Below are positions 41,512 to 50,301 of a stretch of 64,000 bases of DNA, one piece after another. The notes beneath the pieces were generated by a model. The model had not been told where the DNA came from. It worked only from the letters and a program-made list of their open reading frames with translations, and ran no database searches. The position numbers were made by a program, and so were the translations under genes. Source of the DNA: Pseudomonas massiliensis (GTDB taxonomy: Bacteria; Pseudomonadota; Gammaproteobacteria; Pseudomonadales; Pseudomonadaceae); contig NZ_CCYK01000007.1 in assembly GCF_000826105.1 (NCBI RefSeq), forward strand, positions 1,302,001-1,366,000. The letters are read 5' to 3'. Position 1 is the stretch's first letter. Each line of letters begins with the position of its first letter.

Positions 41512-43635
41512 TTAGAAACTGAAGTCGAGCTTGCTCCACAGCGTTCGGCCAGGCTCATTGATGGCCTTGTCGCCGGGGTAGCCGAAGCCGGCGTCGCCGG
41601 CCAGGTTCAAGTGCTCGGTGTAAGTCTTGCCGAAGAGGTTGTCCACCCCGGCGCTGACTTTCCAGTGGCTGTTGAACCGGTAGGTCCCTTTGAAGGAGAA
41701 CACGCCGAACCCCGTCGAGCTGCCAAAGTCCTGGCCCACCACATTACCACTCCCTACGGCCACGCGGTGCTGCGCGCTGACCAGGCGCCAGAGCGCGCCC
41801 GCGCTCCATCGATCATGGCTGTAGGTCAGGCCCAAGCGTGCCTCCAGCGGTGGAATCTGCGGCAGGGCGCGATGGTCGGTGCTGTTCTCGCCCCAGGCGT
41901 AGGCCAGGCTGGCCGTGCCTTTCCAATGATCGTCCAGCTGATAGCCGCCCCCCAGCTCCCCACCCAGAATGCGCGCCTGTACATTGCGGACCTGGCTGGT
42001 ACTCATACCCATGGCGGTGCTGTAGTCGAAGAGCATGTAATCCTGCACCACCCCGGCATAGGCAGAAACCCAGGCCTCCAGAGCATCGCCATGGTATTGC
42101 GCACCTATGTCCAGCTGCGTGGTCTTCTCCGGTTTGAGCCCTTCGAAGGCATTGGTCGAGCCCGTCGGCCCACGGGTGGCCGAGTACAGCTCCCAGTAGT
42201 CGGCAAAGCGCTGCACGTGACCCAGTCCGGCGTAAAGGGTAGTAGGGGAATTGGCCAGGTCATACTCATAACGGGCGAAGCCGCTGGGCAGGGTGTCGCT
42301 ACGCCGTTCGCCATCGGTAGGGTTCGCCATGCTCATGCCCATTCTCTTCACCGAGCTGCGATAGTCCGTGGCGTCGGCACGATCGAGCCGCAGGCCGCCG
42401 ATCACTCGCCCCTGCTCGCTGGCGTACCAGGTCAACTCGCCGAAGACGCCGTAGTCGTGCATGGTAGCGTCCCGCTCCCAGGCGAACGCGTCGGTGTCAG
42501 TGTATTGCCCAGTCATCATGTTGTAAGTGGAGCTTCGCTTGCGGTGCTCGCTGCGCATGGCATCGACGCCGGTCTCCAGCTGGAAGTCGGACCACGCCAG
42601 CGTAGCCGCCAGGCGGCCGCCCATCGTGCGACGGTCCACCTCGGAGGCCATGGGCATGGGCATCATGCTGCTGGGTGAAGGCGTACGCAGGCGGAAGTTG
42701 TCCATCACATGATCGGCATAGTTGTAGTACAGACGGGCGTCGACCTTCTCCAGCACCTGGCCCAGGTGCCGCTTCTCGAAGCGCAGGCCAAGGCTTTCAC
42801 GCTGGAACCGGGTACCGTCCATGCCGCGCCCGGCATAGCGAGCCAGGCCGTCGCCCTTGCCAGCGGTGAATTCGAGCAGGGTATCGGCGTCGGGGGTCCA
42901 GCCCGCGGCCATTTCACCATTCCATTTGGCCCAGCGCGACGGCACGGTGGTGCCGCTGCCATCAAGATAGTCATCGGCCTGGGCCTTGTTGCCCACGAAG
43001 CGCAGGTAGCCCTCAGGTCCGCCCAGCGCCCCGTCGAGCACGCGGTCGAGTCGGCCGTTGGAGCCTATCAACACGCTGCCATCGAGTCGGCTCCCCAGGG
43101 CAGCGAATTGCTCCGGCTCACGCTCGAACAGCACGGTTCCCGCCGACGCGCCAGGGCCCCAGAGCACGGTTTGCGGGCCTTTGATCACCGTCAGCCGGTC
43201 GAAGGTTTCCGGCGCGATGTAGGAGCTGGGCGCATCCATCCGCGCAGGGCAGGCCCCGAGCATGAGGCCGCCATCGGTGCGAATATTGAGGCGGGAGCCG
43301 AACATGCCTCGCAATACCGGGTCGCCATTGGTGCCGCCATTGCGGATGGCCGCGAAGCCCGGGATGGTCTTGAGATAATCCGTGCCGTCGCTGGCCGGCA
43401 CCGGCTGGCGAGGCTCCTTGGGCTGGGTGACCACGGTCAGCGGGGAGCGCTGCTGCACCGCAGTCACCACGGTGGTATCGAGCAGTACGGCTTTCTCTTT
43501 TCTACCTTCGGCGGTCTCAACGACTTGCCCCTGCGCCAGGGCAGGAAGGGCGGCAACCGCGCCCAGGGTAAGCACTACAGCCCGGTGCAGGCGCCTTGCC
43601 TGCGGGAATAGGGGGGTAACACGTAAAGCGGTCAT
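41512..43635 (-). CDS. OprC-type TonB-dependent copper receptor
   Basis: A 707-residue outer-membrane receptor that imports copper. The signal peptide ends near ALPALAQ. The plug domain has KTIPGFAAIRNGGTNGDPVLRG in two blocks, and the segment GGLMLGACPARMDAPSSYI is diagnostic of the OprC/NosA copper receptors. The barrel ends LWSKLDFSF with the terminal Phe expected for Bam recognition. It needs TonB-ExbBD. It is followed by Sco and PCu(A)C and preceded by a DUF2946 gene, together a copper acquisition operon. Confidence 0.92.
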   Translation of the reverse strand: MTALRVTPLFPQARRLHRAVVLTLGAVAALPALAQGQVVETAEGRKEKAVLLDTTVVTAVQQRSPLTVVTQPKEPRQPVPASDGTDYLKTIPGFAAIRNGGTNGDPVLRGMFGSRLNIRTDGGLMLGACPARMDAPSSYIAPETFDRLTVIKGPQTVLWGPGASAGTVLFEREPEQFAALGSRLDGSVLIGSNGRLDRVLDGALGGPEGYLRFVGNKAQADDYLDGSGTTVPSRWAKWNGEMAAGWTPDADTLLEFTAGKGDGLARYAGRGMDGTRFQRESLGLRFEKRHLGQVLEKVDARLYYNYADHVMDNFRLRTPSPSSMMPMPMASEVDRRTMGGRLAATLAWSDFQLETGVDAMRSEHRKRSSTYNMMTGQYTDTDAFAWERDATMHDYGVFGELTWYASEQGRVIGGLRLDRADATDYRSSVKRMGMSMANPTDGERRSDTLPSGFARYEYDLANSPTTLYAGLGHVQRFADYWELYSATRGPTGSTNAFEGLKPEKTTQLDIGAQYHGDALEAWVSAYAGVVQDYMLFDYSTAMGMSTSQVRNVQARILGGELGGGYQLDDHWKGTASLAYAWGENSTDHRALPQIPPLEARLGLTYSHDRWSAGALWRLVSAQHRVAVGSGNVVGQDFGSSTGFGVFSFKGTYRFNSHWKVSAGVDNLFGKTYTEHLNLAGDAGFGYPGDKAINEPGRTLWSKLDFSF

Positions 43636-43704
43636 AAGCTTCAGCTCAGCAGTGGCCTGCTCTGCCGCGAATGGGCGGCAAGCCGATCAAATCGTGCGCG
43701 TCTT

Positions 43705-43720
43705 CTGACCTCGCGGTCAG
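43705..43720. promoter_or_regulatory. Palindrome in the leader of the copper receptor
   Basis: CTGACC-TCGC-GGTCAG, a perfect 6-bp dyad 70 bases upstream of the receptor start, between it and the DUF2946 gene. The leader also has GCCGC-N6-GCGGC and AGCAG-N4-CTGCT dyads, so it is highly structured. The role is unknown; an operator or an RNA element are both possible. Confidence 0.4.
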
Positions 43721-43766
43721 CGATGCCAGGCGAACGGAGCGCGGTTCGGGGAACGACTGAGGACGA

Positions 43767-44228
43767 TCAAGGCGCCTGTGGATTGAGCGCAGGGAAGAAC
43801 GAGCGGGGCGGCTGGCGCCAGGCCTGGCGAGTAGCCGGTGGACGCGGACGACGGTCTCGCGCCAGCCAGCCGAGCACGGTGAACAGCAATAGCGCCAGTG
43901 GCAGGGAGCCGGCGAAGAAACATTCGCTGAACAGACCATGCAGGGTGCCCATCGAGGCGGGCGGCGAGCCCGCCGGGCCGGGCAGGTCGGCCATGGCTGC
44001 GTTGTCGACCATGGCGTGCATTTCGCTATGCGTGGCGCCCTTCACGGTGTCATGCAGGGCGGCCATTTCCATGTGCAGGCCAGCGCCGTGATGAGTTGCC
44101 GGCTCTACTTGACCATACAGACTTGCAAGCATCTGGCCATGGCCCAGGGCACACACCCAGCCGTTGACCAGCACCAGCAGGCATAGCCAGCGGGCGGTCT
44201 GGGCGAGGGATGAGCGGGCAACAATCAT
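43767..44228 (-). CDS. DUF2946 family membrane protein
   Basis: A 153-residue protein with an N-terminal hydrophobic helix (ARWLCLLVLVNGWVCALGHG), a central His/Met-rich part (HHGAGLHMEMAALHD, HSEMHAMVD), a second helix (SLPLALLLFTVLGWLA) and a basic Pro-rich tail. The layout matches DUF2946 proteins found beside copper receptors in Pseudomonas; the Met/His stretch is a plausible copper-binding segment. It precedes the OprC gene by 131 bases. A GTG six codons upstream is an alternative start. Confidence 0.78.
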   Translation of the reverse strand: MIVARSSLAQTARWLCLLVLVNGWVCALGHGQMLASLYGQVEPATHHGAGLHMEMAALHDTVKGATHSEMHAMVDNAAMADLPGPAGSPPASMGTLHGLFSECFFAGSLPLALLLFTVLGWLARDRRPRPPATRQAWRQPPRSFFPALNPQAP

Positions 44229-44338
44229 GGCCGGGGAATCTACCACCCCTTGTTGACGTTGCCTATGCCGATTCGGTCCGATAATGTTTCGGCGCCTGCG
44301 GCGCTATGCCGCAGGCTTGAAAGCCGACACTTGGGCCG

Positions 44339-47300
44339 TCAGAAGGGCATCGCTACCTTGACGGTCGCGGCCGAATCTTCGTAATCGCTGCGCCGCTGGG
44401 TACTGTAGTTGACCGACAGCTCGGCGCCGCTCGCTGTCAAGGGAGTCACCCAAGCGAGCCCCACCCGAGTTACCCATGGGCTGGCGTCGCTACCGTGCGT
44501 CTCGAAGGGCTGGCCCGGGGCGCCAGCGAAGCGGGCAGTCACCGTGCCCGGATCGTTGATCAGGTCGTAGCCTAGGCCCAGGTCAATCTGCAATCTGCCG
44601 CCTTGCTCAGCGAAGTGATGTTCCAGGCGCCCGTCCAGCCCGATGATGAGCTGGTCCGTTTCACGCGCGTCCACACTCAGCAACAAGGGCGACACGGCAC
44701 TCCCGCCGCGCTCGCGGTAGGCCTCGTCACGTAGATGGCTGTAGTCCAGCCGCAGCGAAGGCACCACTCGCGTGCCGCTTCCCAGGGCGTAGGCGTGGCC
44801 CAGGCTGGCGCCGAAGGTGGCCGCCAGGCTGGCGTATTCGGCCCGGGCCTTGCCGCTGGCCCCGGCCAGGCTGATGCTGCGTTGGCCTGTAGCGCTGCCA
44901 CGGCCCGCGCCCGCATACAACAACAGTTCGGTAGCCGGTGCCAGAGTATGTGCACTGTAGCCTGTGAACTGCCACAGGTCTACGCGACTGCCCCGGCTGC
45001 CGCCCCAGGCGTTGTCCTGGGTGTCACCGGCCGCGTAGGCAAACGCCAAACCTACGCGTTGAGTAGCAGAGGCTCGGGTATCCAGGCCTAGCACCTGACA
45101 GCTGCCGCCGCTGCGGCCAGAAGCGCTGCTTGCCTGGCTGCGGAAGGGTTTGGCCCAAAGGCTTGCGGTGGGTGCGAGAGTCAGGCGCTCTGGGCTGGCC
45201 GGTACCAGGCGGTCCTGCAACGCTTGGCTGATCTCGCCCAGCGCGGCCTGGCTGGCCCGCAGGCTGGCATTACCCAGCGGAAGTGTCTGGAGTGTTGCGC
45301 TGGCCACTTCGCTGCTACTGGTGGCGGATACGAAATAAGGCGCCAGGGCGCTGGTGCTGCCTTGGCCCAAGGCGCTGTCAAGCGCCTGGGCAGCGCCCGC
45401 GGCCTGGGTCAGGCCTGTGCTGGCTACCGCGGCACTTATGCCGTTGGCCGATTTGGGCGCGAGGGCGAGGTCCACGGTATTGCCATCCTTCACCGCAGCG
45501 AAGTCGAACAACGCCGAGTTGGTGCTTACCCGGAAGGTTCCGTCCGAGCGCAGGGTGCCAGCGCTGAGCACGTCCGCCAGTTGCTGGACCTTGAAGGGTT
45601 GGCTGGCGTTGGCCACGTCCACGTCGATCCGGGCATCGCTGGGCAAGGTGGCGGTGCCGCTTACCACCAGCTTGCCGTAGTGAGTCTGGTCCAATACTTC
45701 CGTGCGCAGGATGGACCCGCCGCGTTGAGTGTAGTCCCCGGTCAGGGTGGCCGGGCTGGCCCCGCGGGCACTGGGGGACGCCAGGTTCAAAGTGCCGCGG
45801 TTCACGAAGGTGTCCAGCGTCCAGCTGTCCTGGGCCTGCAAGGTATAGGTGGCATTGCTATAGAGCGTGGCGGTTGTAGCGGGCGCGTATACGGCTCCGG
45901 CGAAGCGGGCGGTGTCGTTGCCTGCCAGATACAAGTCAGACAGACGGCTTTCCGGGGCTACGTACAGCGCGTAGCGGCTACCGGCGATAAGGCCAGCATT
46001 TACCAGCCCACCATTGATGCTGCTGTTTCCTTCGATGCGCAGTCCCTGCGCCTGGCCGTTGAGCGCGCCTGTATTTACGATGGTGTTCAGCTGGCTATCA
46101 CGAATGACCAGGGCGCTTTCCCCGGAAATAGTGCCGCGGTTGCTCAGGCGCGCGCTCAAGGTGGAATCGCGAATATCCAAGGAGGTACTGGTGCCTGCGC
46201 CGAAAATCTCACCGGCATTGGTGAATTCGCCGATCAGCGTGCTGCCGCTGACAGACAGGCCGCTGTAGTCGTATGGACCGTTGTACTGACTGCCGATCAC
46301 GCCGTAATTGCTGGTACGGCCTTCGATGGTGCTGCGGTAGATGCCCGTGGGTGAGAGATTGCTCAGGATGCTGCCCTGGTTGATGAAGCTGCCTCTGACC
46401 CTGCTACCACTGATGGCCATGCCAGAGCCACCCATGATCTGACCTCGGTTGACCAGGTCGCCGCCCAGGGTGCTTTCGAATACGGTCAATGAGTCCACGC
46501 CTCCTTGCACGCTGCCTTCATTGACCAGCCGGCCGTCGATCTGCGAGCTCACTACGGCAAGCCCCCTGTCCTGGCCTTGCACGGTGCCTTGGTTGAGGAC
46601 GCTGCCATGGATATGGCTCTGGGCCAGGTAAAGTCCGTTTTCGCCGCGGATGCTTGCGGTGTTGAGCCAATCCTTGCCGATCTGGCTCTGGGTGATGAAC
46701 ATGGCGTCCCGGTCCGCTTCCAGGCGGCCCGTGTTGATGAAGCTGCCTTCGATGGACACCTTGTTGAGATTGAGGTTGTCGCCTTCGTTATCGTTGAACT
46801 CACCCGTGGTGACAGAGCCGTGGTTCAGCAGATCGCCGCCAATACGGAAACCATCCAGCACCAGCCCGTTGCTGCCTTCGATGACGCCGGCATTGACGAA
46901 ATCACCTTCCACGCCGCCACCCTGAGCTAGCAATGCCCGGCCGCCGTGGCGCCCGGCATAGAGAGTCCCTGTATTGACGAAACTGCCGCCGATGGTGGAC
47001 CCGCTCAGAATAATCGCGGCGTAGCCAGTGTTGTTGGTCTTGATAGTGCCGCTGTTGAGGAAATTCCCGGTGATCCGGTTGCCAGTGAAGTCCAGCGCCC
47101 CGGTGTAGCTGTCGATGGTGCCGCTGTTTTCGAAGCTGGCCATAGTGTTGTTGCGGATGATGGTATTGGAGCCGCCGGACAGGGTTCCGGCGTTCACCAT
47201 GCCGCCGCGCAGATCACTGTTGGCCATGGCCAGCCCAGTGATACCGGCGCTGATGTTGCCTTGGTTGATCCAGCGTCCTTCCAGGGTGAGCCGGTTCATG

Positions 47301-48103
47301 CTGCTGCCATCGTCCAACGCATGGATGGAACCGTAGTTGATGAAATCCCCTTTGATCGTTAGCTGATCGATCATCAGCGGGCTTGTAGCCCCGCCAATGT
47401 TGCCAGAGTTGATAAAACTACCGCCAAGGGTGCTGTTGCGCAGGCTGACCTGGGTCGAACCACTGAAGATCTCACCGCTGTTGCGCAGGTCACCGGTGAT
47501 GACGCTGTCGTGGATTTGCAACCCATACTGACCGTAGGCATTATCGCGTTCAGCCGCCAGGGTGCCGCTGTTGCGGACGGAGCCTTGGACTGTGCTATTG
47601 ACTATGCTCAGCGCAGCGGCTTGGGTGGTGCTGACCTGCCCGGCATTGATGATGTCTCCGGTCAGCGTGCTGCCAGAAAGGCCGATGCCGTCGCCGCGGC
47701 TCTCGATCACACCAGTGGCCGTGTTTTGCAGCTTCCCGGTGAACAGGGTCTCGACCACCTGGATGCCGCGTTCGCCCTTGAGAGTCCCGTTATTGATGAC
47801 GCGGTTTGTGCCGACGGCGGCATGCTGGATAGTCACGGCCGCGCCTTCCTGCACCTCGATGGCGCCGCTCTGGGTAAGGGTCACCGACTGATTCCGGCCC
47901 AAGGTACAGCCCTGGCTGATGGGGCCGCTGATGGTGGTGCGCGAGCCACTGCAGCTACCGCCGGCTTCCGCCTGTTGAGCGGCCATCAGGCCGATCGCCG
48001 CGACCACGGCCAGGCCCAGGCGCGAGGGACGGAACCTGGGGCTTGCACTGGAAAAGGGGAGGGTGGTCGACTGCCGAGGCTGACCAGGGTTGCGGCTATC
48101 CAT
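44339..48103 (-). CDS. Large autotransporter with beta-helical repeat passenger
   Basis: A 1254-residue type Va autotransporter. An extended signal region ends at AAQQAEA. The passenger (about residues 52-850) consists of some twenty repeats of about 35 residues with the pattern xxIxGxFxNxGxIxG (for example SFINSGNIGG, NFLNSGTIKT, SFVNTGTLYA), which form a right-handed beta-helix. The translocator barrel covers about the last 270 residues and ends in VAMPF. No catalytic or RGD motif is visible, so an adhesin role is likely. The start at 48103 has AGGG 7 bases upstream; an ATG at 48118 does not. A phased repeat array lies upstream. Confidence 0.9.
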   Translation of the reverse strand: MDSRNPGQPRQSTTLPFSSASPRFRPSRLGLAVVAAIGLMAAQQAEAGGSCSGSRTTISGPISQGCTLGRNQSVTLTQSGAIEVQEGAAVTIQHAAVGTNRVINNGTLKGERGIQVVETLFTGKLQNTATGVIESRGDGIGLSGSTLTGDIINAGQVSTTQAAALSIVNSTVQGSVRNSGTLAAERDNAYGQYGLQIHDSVITGDLRNSGEIFSGSTQVSLRNSTLGGSFINSGNIGGATSPLMIDQLTIKGDFINYGSIHALDDGSSMNRLTLEGRWINQGNISAGITGLAMANSDLRGGMVNAGTLSGGSNTIIRNNTMASFENSGTIDSYTGALDFTGNRITGNFLNSGTIKTNNTGYAAIILSGSTIGGSFVNTGTLYAGRHGGRALLAQGGGVEGDFVNAGVIEGSNGLVLDGFRIGGDLLNHGSVTTGEFNDNEGDNLNLNKVSIEGSFINTGRLEADRDAMFITQSQIGKDWLNTASIRGENGLYLAQSHIHGSVLNQGTVQGQDRGLAVVSSQIDGRLVNEGSVQGGVDSLTVFESTLGGDLVNRGQIMGGSGMAISGSRVRGSFINQGSILSNLSPTGIYRSTIEGRTSNYGVIGSQYNGPYDYSGLSVSGSTLIGEFTNAGEIFGAGTSTSLDIRDSTLSARLSNRGTISGESALVIRDSQLNTIVNTGALNGQAQGLRIEGNSSINGGLVNAGLIAGSRYALYVAPESRLSDLYLAGNDTARFAGAVYAPATTATLYSNATYTLQAQDSWTLDTFVNRGTLNLASPSARGASPATLTGDYTQRGGSILRTEVLDQTHYGKLVVSGTATLPSDARIDVDVANASQPFKVQQLADVLSAGTLRSDGTFRVSTNSALFDFAAVKDGNTVDLALAPKSANGISAAVASTGLTQAAGAAQALDSALGQGSTSALAPYFVSATSSSEVASATLQTLPLGNASLRASQAALGEISQALQDRLVPASPERLTLAPTASLWAKPFRSQASSASGRSGGSCQVLGLDTRASATQRVGLAFAYAAGDTQDNAWGGSRGSRVDLWQFTGYSAHTLAPATELLLYAGAGRGSATGQRSISLAGASGKARAEYASLAATFGASLGHAYALGSGTRVVPSLRLDYSHLRDEAYRERGGSAVSPLLLSVDARETDQLIIGLDGRLEHHFAEQGGRLQIDLGLGYDLINDPGTVTARFAGAPGQPFETHGSDASPWVTRVGLAWVTPLTASGAELSVNYSTQRRSDYEDSAATVKVAMPF

Positions 48104-48240
48104 GGGGCTACCCTGCATGCTGAGGTGGAAGCCTCAGGTATAGGCAGGGTTGCCGATTGTGTCAAAAAGCTCAGGAATGATGGCGTGTTGCTTCCCAGCC
48201 GTTTTCCTTCAGAGAACGGATGATAGCAAGGGTTCTACGC

Positions 48241-48332
48241 GAAAACGTTGACGACCCCACGAAAACGTCAGCAAAAGCCTGTTTTCACGCGAAACCGTTG
48301 ACCAAATAGCCCTTTCAATCAAAACCGCTGAC
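48241..48332. promoter_or_regulatory. Helically phased direct-repeat array upstream of the autotransporter
   Basis: Four degenerate repeats occur in the same orientation: GAAAACGTTGAC (48241), GAAAACGTCAGC (48261), GAAACCGTTGAC (48291) and AAAACCGCTGAC (48321). Their starts are spaced 20, 30 and 30 bases, all whole helical turns. The array lies 140-230 bases upstream of the autotransporter start and 37 bases from the end of the DUF1615 gene. Binding sites for an unknown regulator are the simplest explanation. Confidence 0.5.
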
Positions 48333-48368
48333 AACGCGCCGAGTAGGGCATTCGGGCCGCGGGCTGCG

Positions 48369-49451
48369 TCACTCTCGCCCGACGCACCTCGCTCTGCGCT
48401 CATCCACGCGCTTGGCGAACCAGGCGGTGGTGAGATGGCGGGTAATCTTCGGGCTTTCCAGGGTGATGCCCGGCAAGATGGCGCGGGGTACCGGACGGCC
48501 GGTGACCTGATCGGCGAGGTCGAATACCCGGCGATACAGATAGGTTTGCTCGAAGTCCGGCTTGTCACCCTTCTCCAAGCTGCGCCGGATCTCGCTGTCG
48601 CTCAGGTTCAGGCGCGTGCCAAGGGAGCGTACGGCCAGTTCAGTCTGGCCAGGGGTGGCGCTGCTGAAGTTGATCAGGTCTCCGTCCAGTGCCAGGCGCG
48701 CCTTGACCAGGCGATTCAGGGCCGCCTGGAAAGCGGCGTTACGGCTGGCATAGTGGCCAGCGTTGAAATCGGCGAAGCGATACAGGGGCTCGGTGTAGGG
48801 CGCTGGATACCCGAGCAGGTGCGCGGTGCCGTAGTACACGCCGCCACGACGGGTGAATACCTGCTGGCGCAGCGAGCCCTTGTAAGGGTAGGGGTAGCCC
48901 CGTGCGTTGGCTTCGGCGAAGGCTACCGCCACCTGCATCGGGCCGGCGGTCTTGACCGGATTGAAGTTGCCGAACAATTGTTGTCCCAGGGGCACCATGC
49001 CAATGAAATCATCGAATGTCTCGCTCAGCTCCCGCTCGGATCGGGCGCTGGCGATGCGCTGGGCATAGGTGCGCCCGGTAGGGGACTTGATGCCCAGGGC
49101 AGCATCGACCAGGAAACCCGGAACATGGGCGCTGCCGGCGCGTCGGTCGATTTCCTGGCGAGCGATGCGGCCTAGGCCGGGCACCTGAGGGTCCACCTGG
49201 AAATTGGACTCTTGCTCGATCACTGCAATCACTGAGCAAAGGTTGTCGGCAGTTGGTGTCAATGCCTGGGTATCGAAGGCTGCCTGGATATCCTGCGCCC
49301 AGCCCTGGCGGTCACTGGCCGAGGGTGGCAGGAGCTTGACGATCGCGCTGCGCACCTGTTCCGGCGTGGGCCCCTGGGTTTGAGGCTGGTGGCTGCAGGC
49401 GGCCAGCGCCAGCAGCCCAAGGGCCAGCATACTGTTGTTGAAGCTCTTCAA
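48369..49451 (-). CDS. DUF1615 lipoprotein
   Basis: A 360-residue outer-membrane lipoprotein with lipobox LAACS near residue 19. The domain (CSVIAVIEQESNFQVDPQVPGLGRIA, then FIGMVPLGQQLFGNFNPVKTAGPMQVAVAFAE in two blocks) resembles lytic transglycosylases: an EQESNFQ segment at the position of the catalytic Glu and a GPMQV segment. DUF1615 proteins are common in Pseudomonas and are probably peptidoglycan-active, although this is not proven. It is transcribed toward the autotransporter. Confidence 0.88.
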   Translation of the reverse strand: MKSFNNSMLALGLLALAACSHQPQTQGPTPEQVRSAIVKLLPPSASDRQGWAQDIQAAFDTQALTPTADNLCSVIAVIEQESNFQVDPQVPGLGRIARQEIDRRAGSAHVPGFLVDAALGIKSPTGRTYAQRIASARSERELSETFDDFIGMVPLGQQLFGNFNPVKTAGPMQVAVAFAEANARGYPYPYKGSLRQQVFTRRGGVYYGTAHLLGYPAPYTEPLYRFADFNAGHYASRNAAFQAALNRLVKARLALDGDLINFSSATPGQTELAVRSLGTRLNLSDSEIRRSLEKGDKPDFEQTYLYRRVFDLADQVTGRPVPRAILPGITLESPKITRHLTTAWFAKRVDERRARCVGRE

Positions 49452-49548
49452 TCAGGCACCTCCTTTAGCGGCAGCATACAGAGCGTAGGCGTCGGTTTAC
49501 CAGTGGCTTGCTGGGCATGGGTAAGACAGCGCCGGAGGCCTGCCGGGC

Positions 49549-50229
49549 CTACCCCTGCCGCAACCTGAGCAGTTGCGAAGCCTGCCAGGTCAGTTGGTCC
49601 AGCCGGTAATCCCGTTGTTTCTCTGCCTGGACCATGGCCTTGCGGCCATGCTGCTTGAGCAGGTAGGCGTGGATCTGCCGTACCTCCACGGTCGCGAACA
49701 AGGGAGCGAGGTCCAGCCGCTGCACCGTACCGGGAACCCGGTCGTGCCGGGTGCCGATCATTAGCTGGGGCCCGCTGGCGCCGAGCGCATGCCAGCCTTG
49801 GGCGGCGAACCAGTCAAAGCTGGCAACAGCACAGGCAGCCTCGGCGTGAGGATAGCGAGCGGTCAGTTCTTCCAACAGGGCTGCGCCCAGGCCTTGGCGA
49901 CGATGGCCAGGGCTGACCGCCAAGTACAACAGCGTGCAGGCCTGGGGCGCGCCCTGGGCGGGCAAGTAAAGTGCGAAGCCCAACATCCGCTCCGGGGTCT
50001 GCTCATCCATGGCGACCATCAGTTCCACGGCCTGGTCACCGGCACCAGCCATGCCCTGTAGATAATGATGGATTTCCAGGCCGAACACGTACTGGTACAG
50101 CGGGTATAGAGGGTTGCTGGGTGCCAGGGCGACACTGCTCAGGGTGGTGAGGTTGTCCATCGCCAGCCGTTGCACCTGGCTGGCAAGAGCGTCGGAAGGG
50201 GAACGAAGGTGCAGGCTGAGCTTGAACAT
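49549..50229 (-). CDS. GNAT-family acetyltransferase
   Basis: A 226-residue protein whose central part (LLYLAVSPGHRRQGLGAALLEEL) contains the acetyl-CoA binding V-x-P-x-x-R-x-x-G-x-G/A motif. The substrate is unknown. The C-terminal 80 residues (LLKQHGRKAMVQAEKQRDYRLDQL in two blocks) are an unusual basic extension. The ATG at 50229 is chosen over a GTG two codons earlier. Confidence 0.85.
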   Translation of the reverse strand: MFKLSLHLRSPSDALASQVQRLAMDNLTTLSSVALAPSNPLYPLYQYVFGLEIHHYLQGMAGAGDQAVELMVAMDEQTPERMLGFALYLPAQGAPQACTLLYLAVSPGHRRQGLGAALLEELTARYPHAEAACAVASFDWFAAQGWHALGASGPQLMIGTRHDRVPGTVQRLDLAPLFATVEVRQIHAYLLKQHGRKAMVQAEKQRDYRLDQLTWQASQLLRLRQG

Positions 50230-50301
50230 GGCCACGCTGGAGCAGAAAGAGGGGGCGCATCATACCCCGCGGCGGTGGCCCGGTTCACCTCTGGCCTGCC
50301 A

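Noticed and set aside
43640..43740. Cobalamin riboswitch upstream of the OprC gene, prompted by a GCCACTG string on the minus strand
   Set aside because: The other conserved B12-box elements are absent and the string is part of a local AGCAG/CTGCT dyad.
44294..44316. Hairpin GCCTGCGGC-GCTAT-GCCGCAGGC after the large autotransporter as an intrinsic terminator
   Set aside because: The stem is good, but no T-run follows on the relevant strand and the element could as well be a REP-like palindrome.
44400..48000. Repeated blocks in the large autotransporter gene as possible DNA repeats or a CRISPR-like array
   Set aside because: The repetition is at protein level (beta-helix turns) with varied codons; there are no identical direct repeats with unique spacers.
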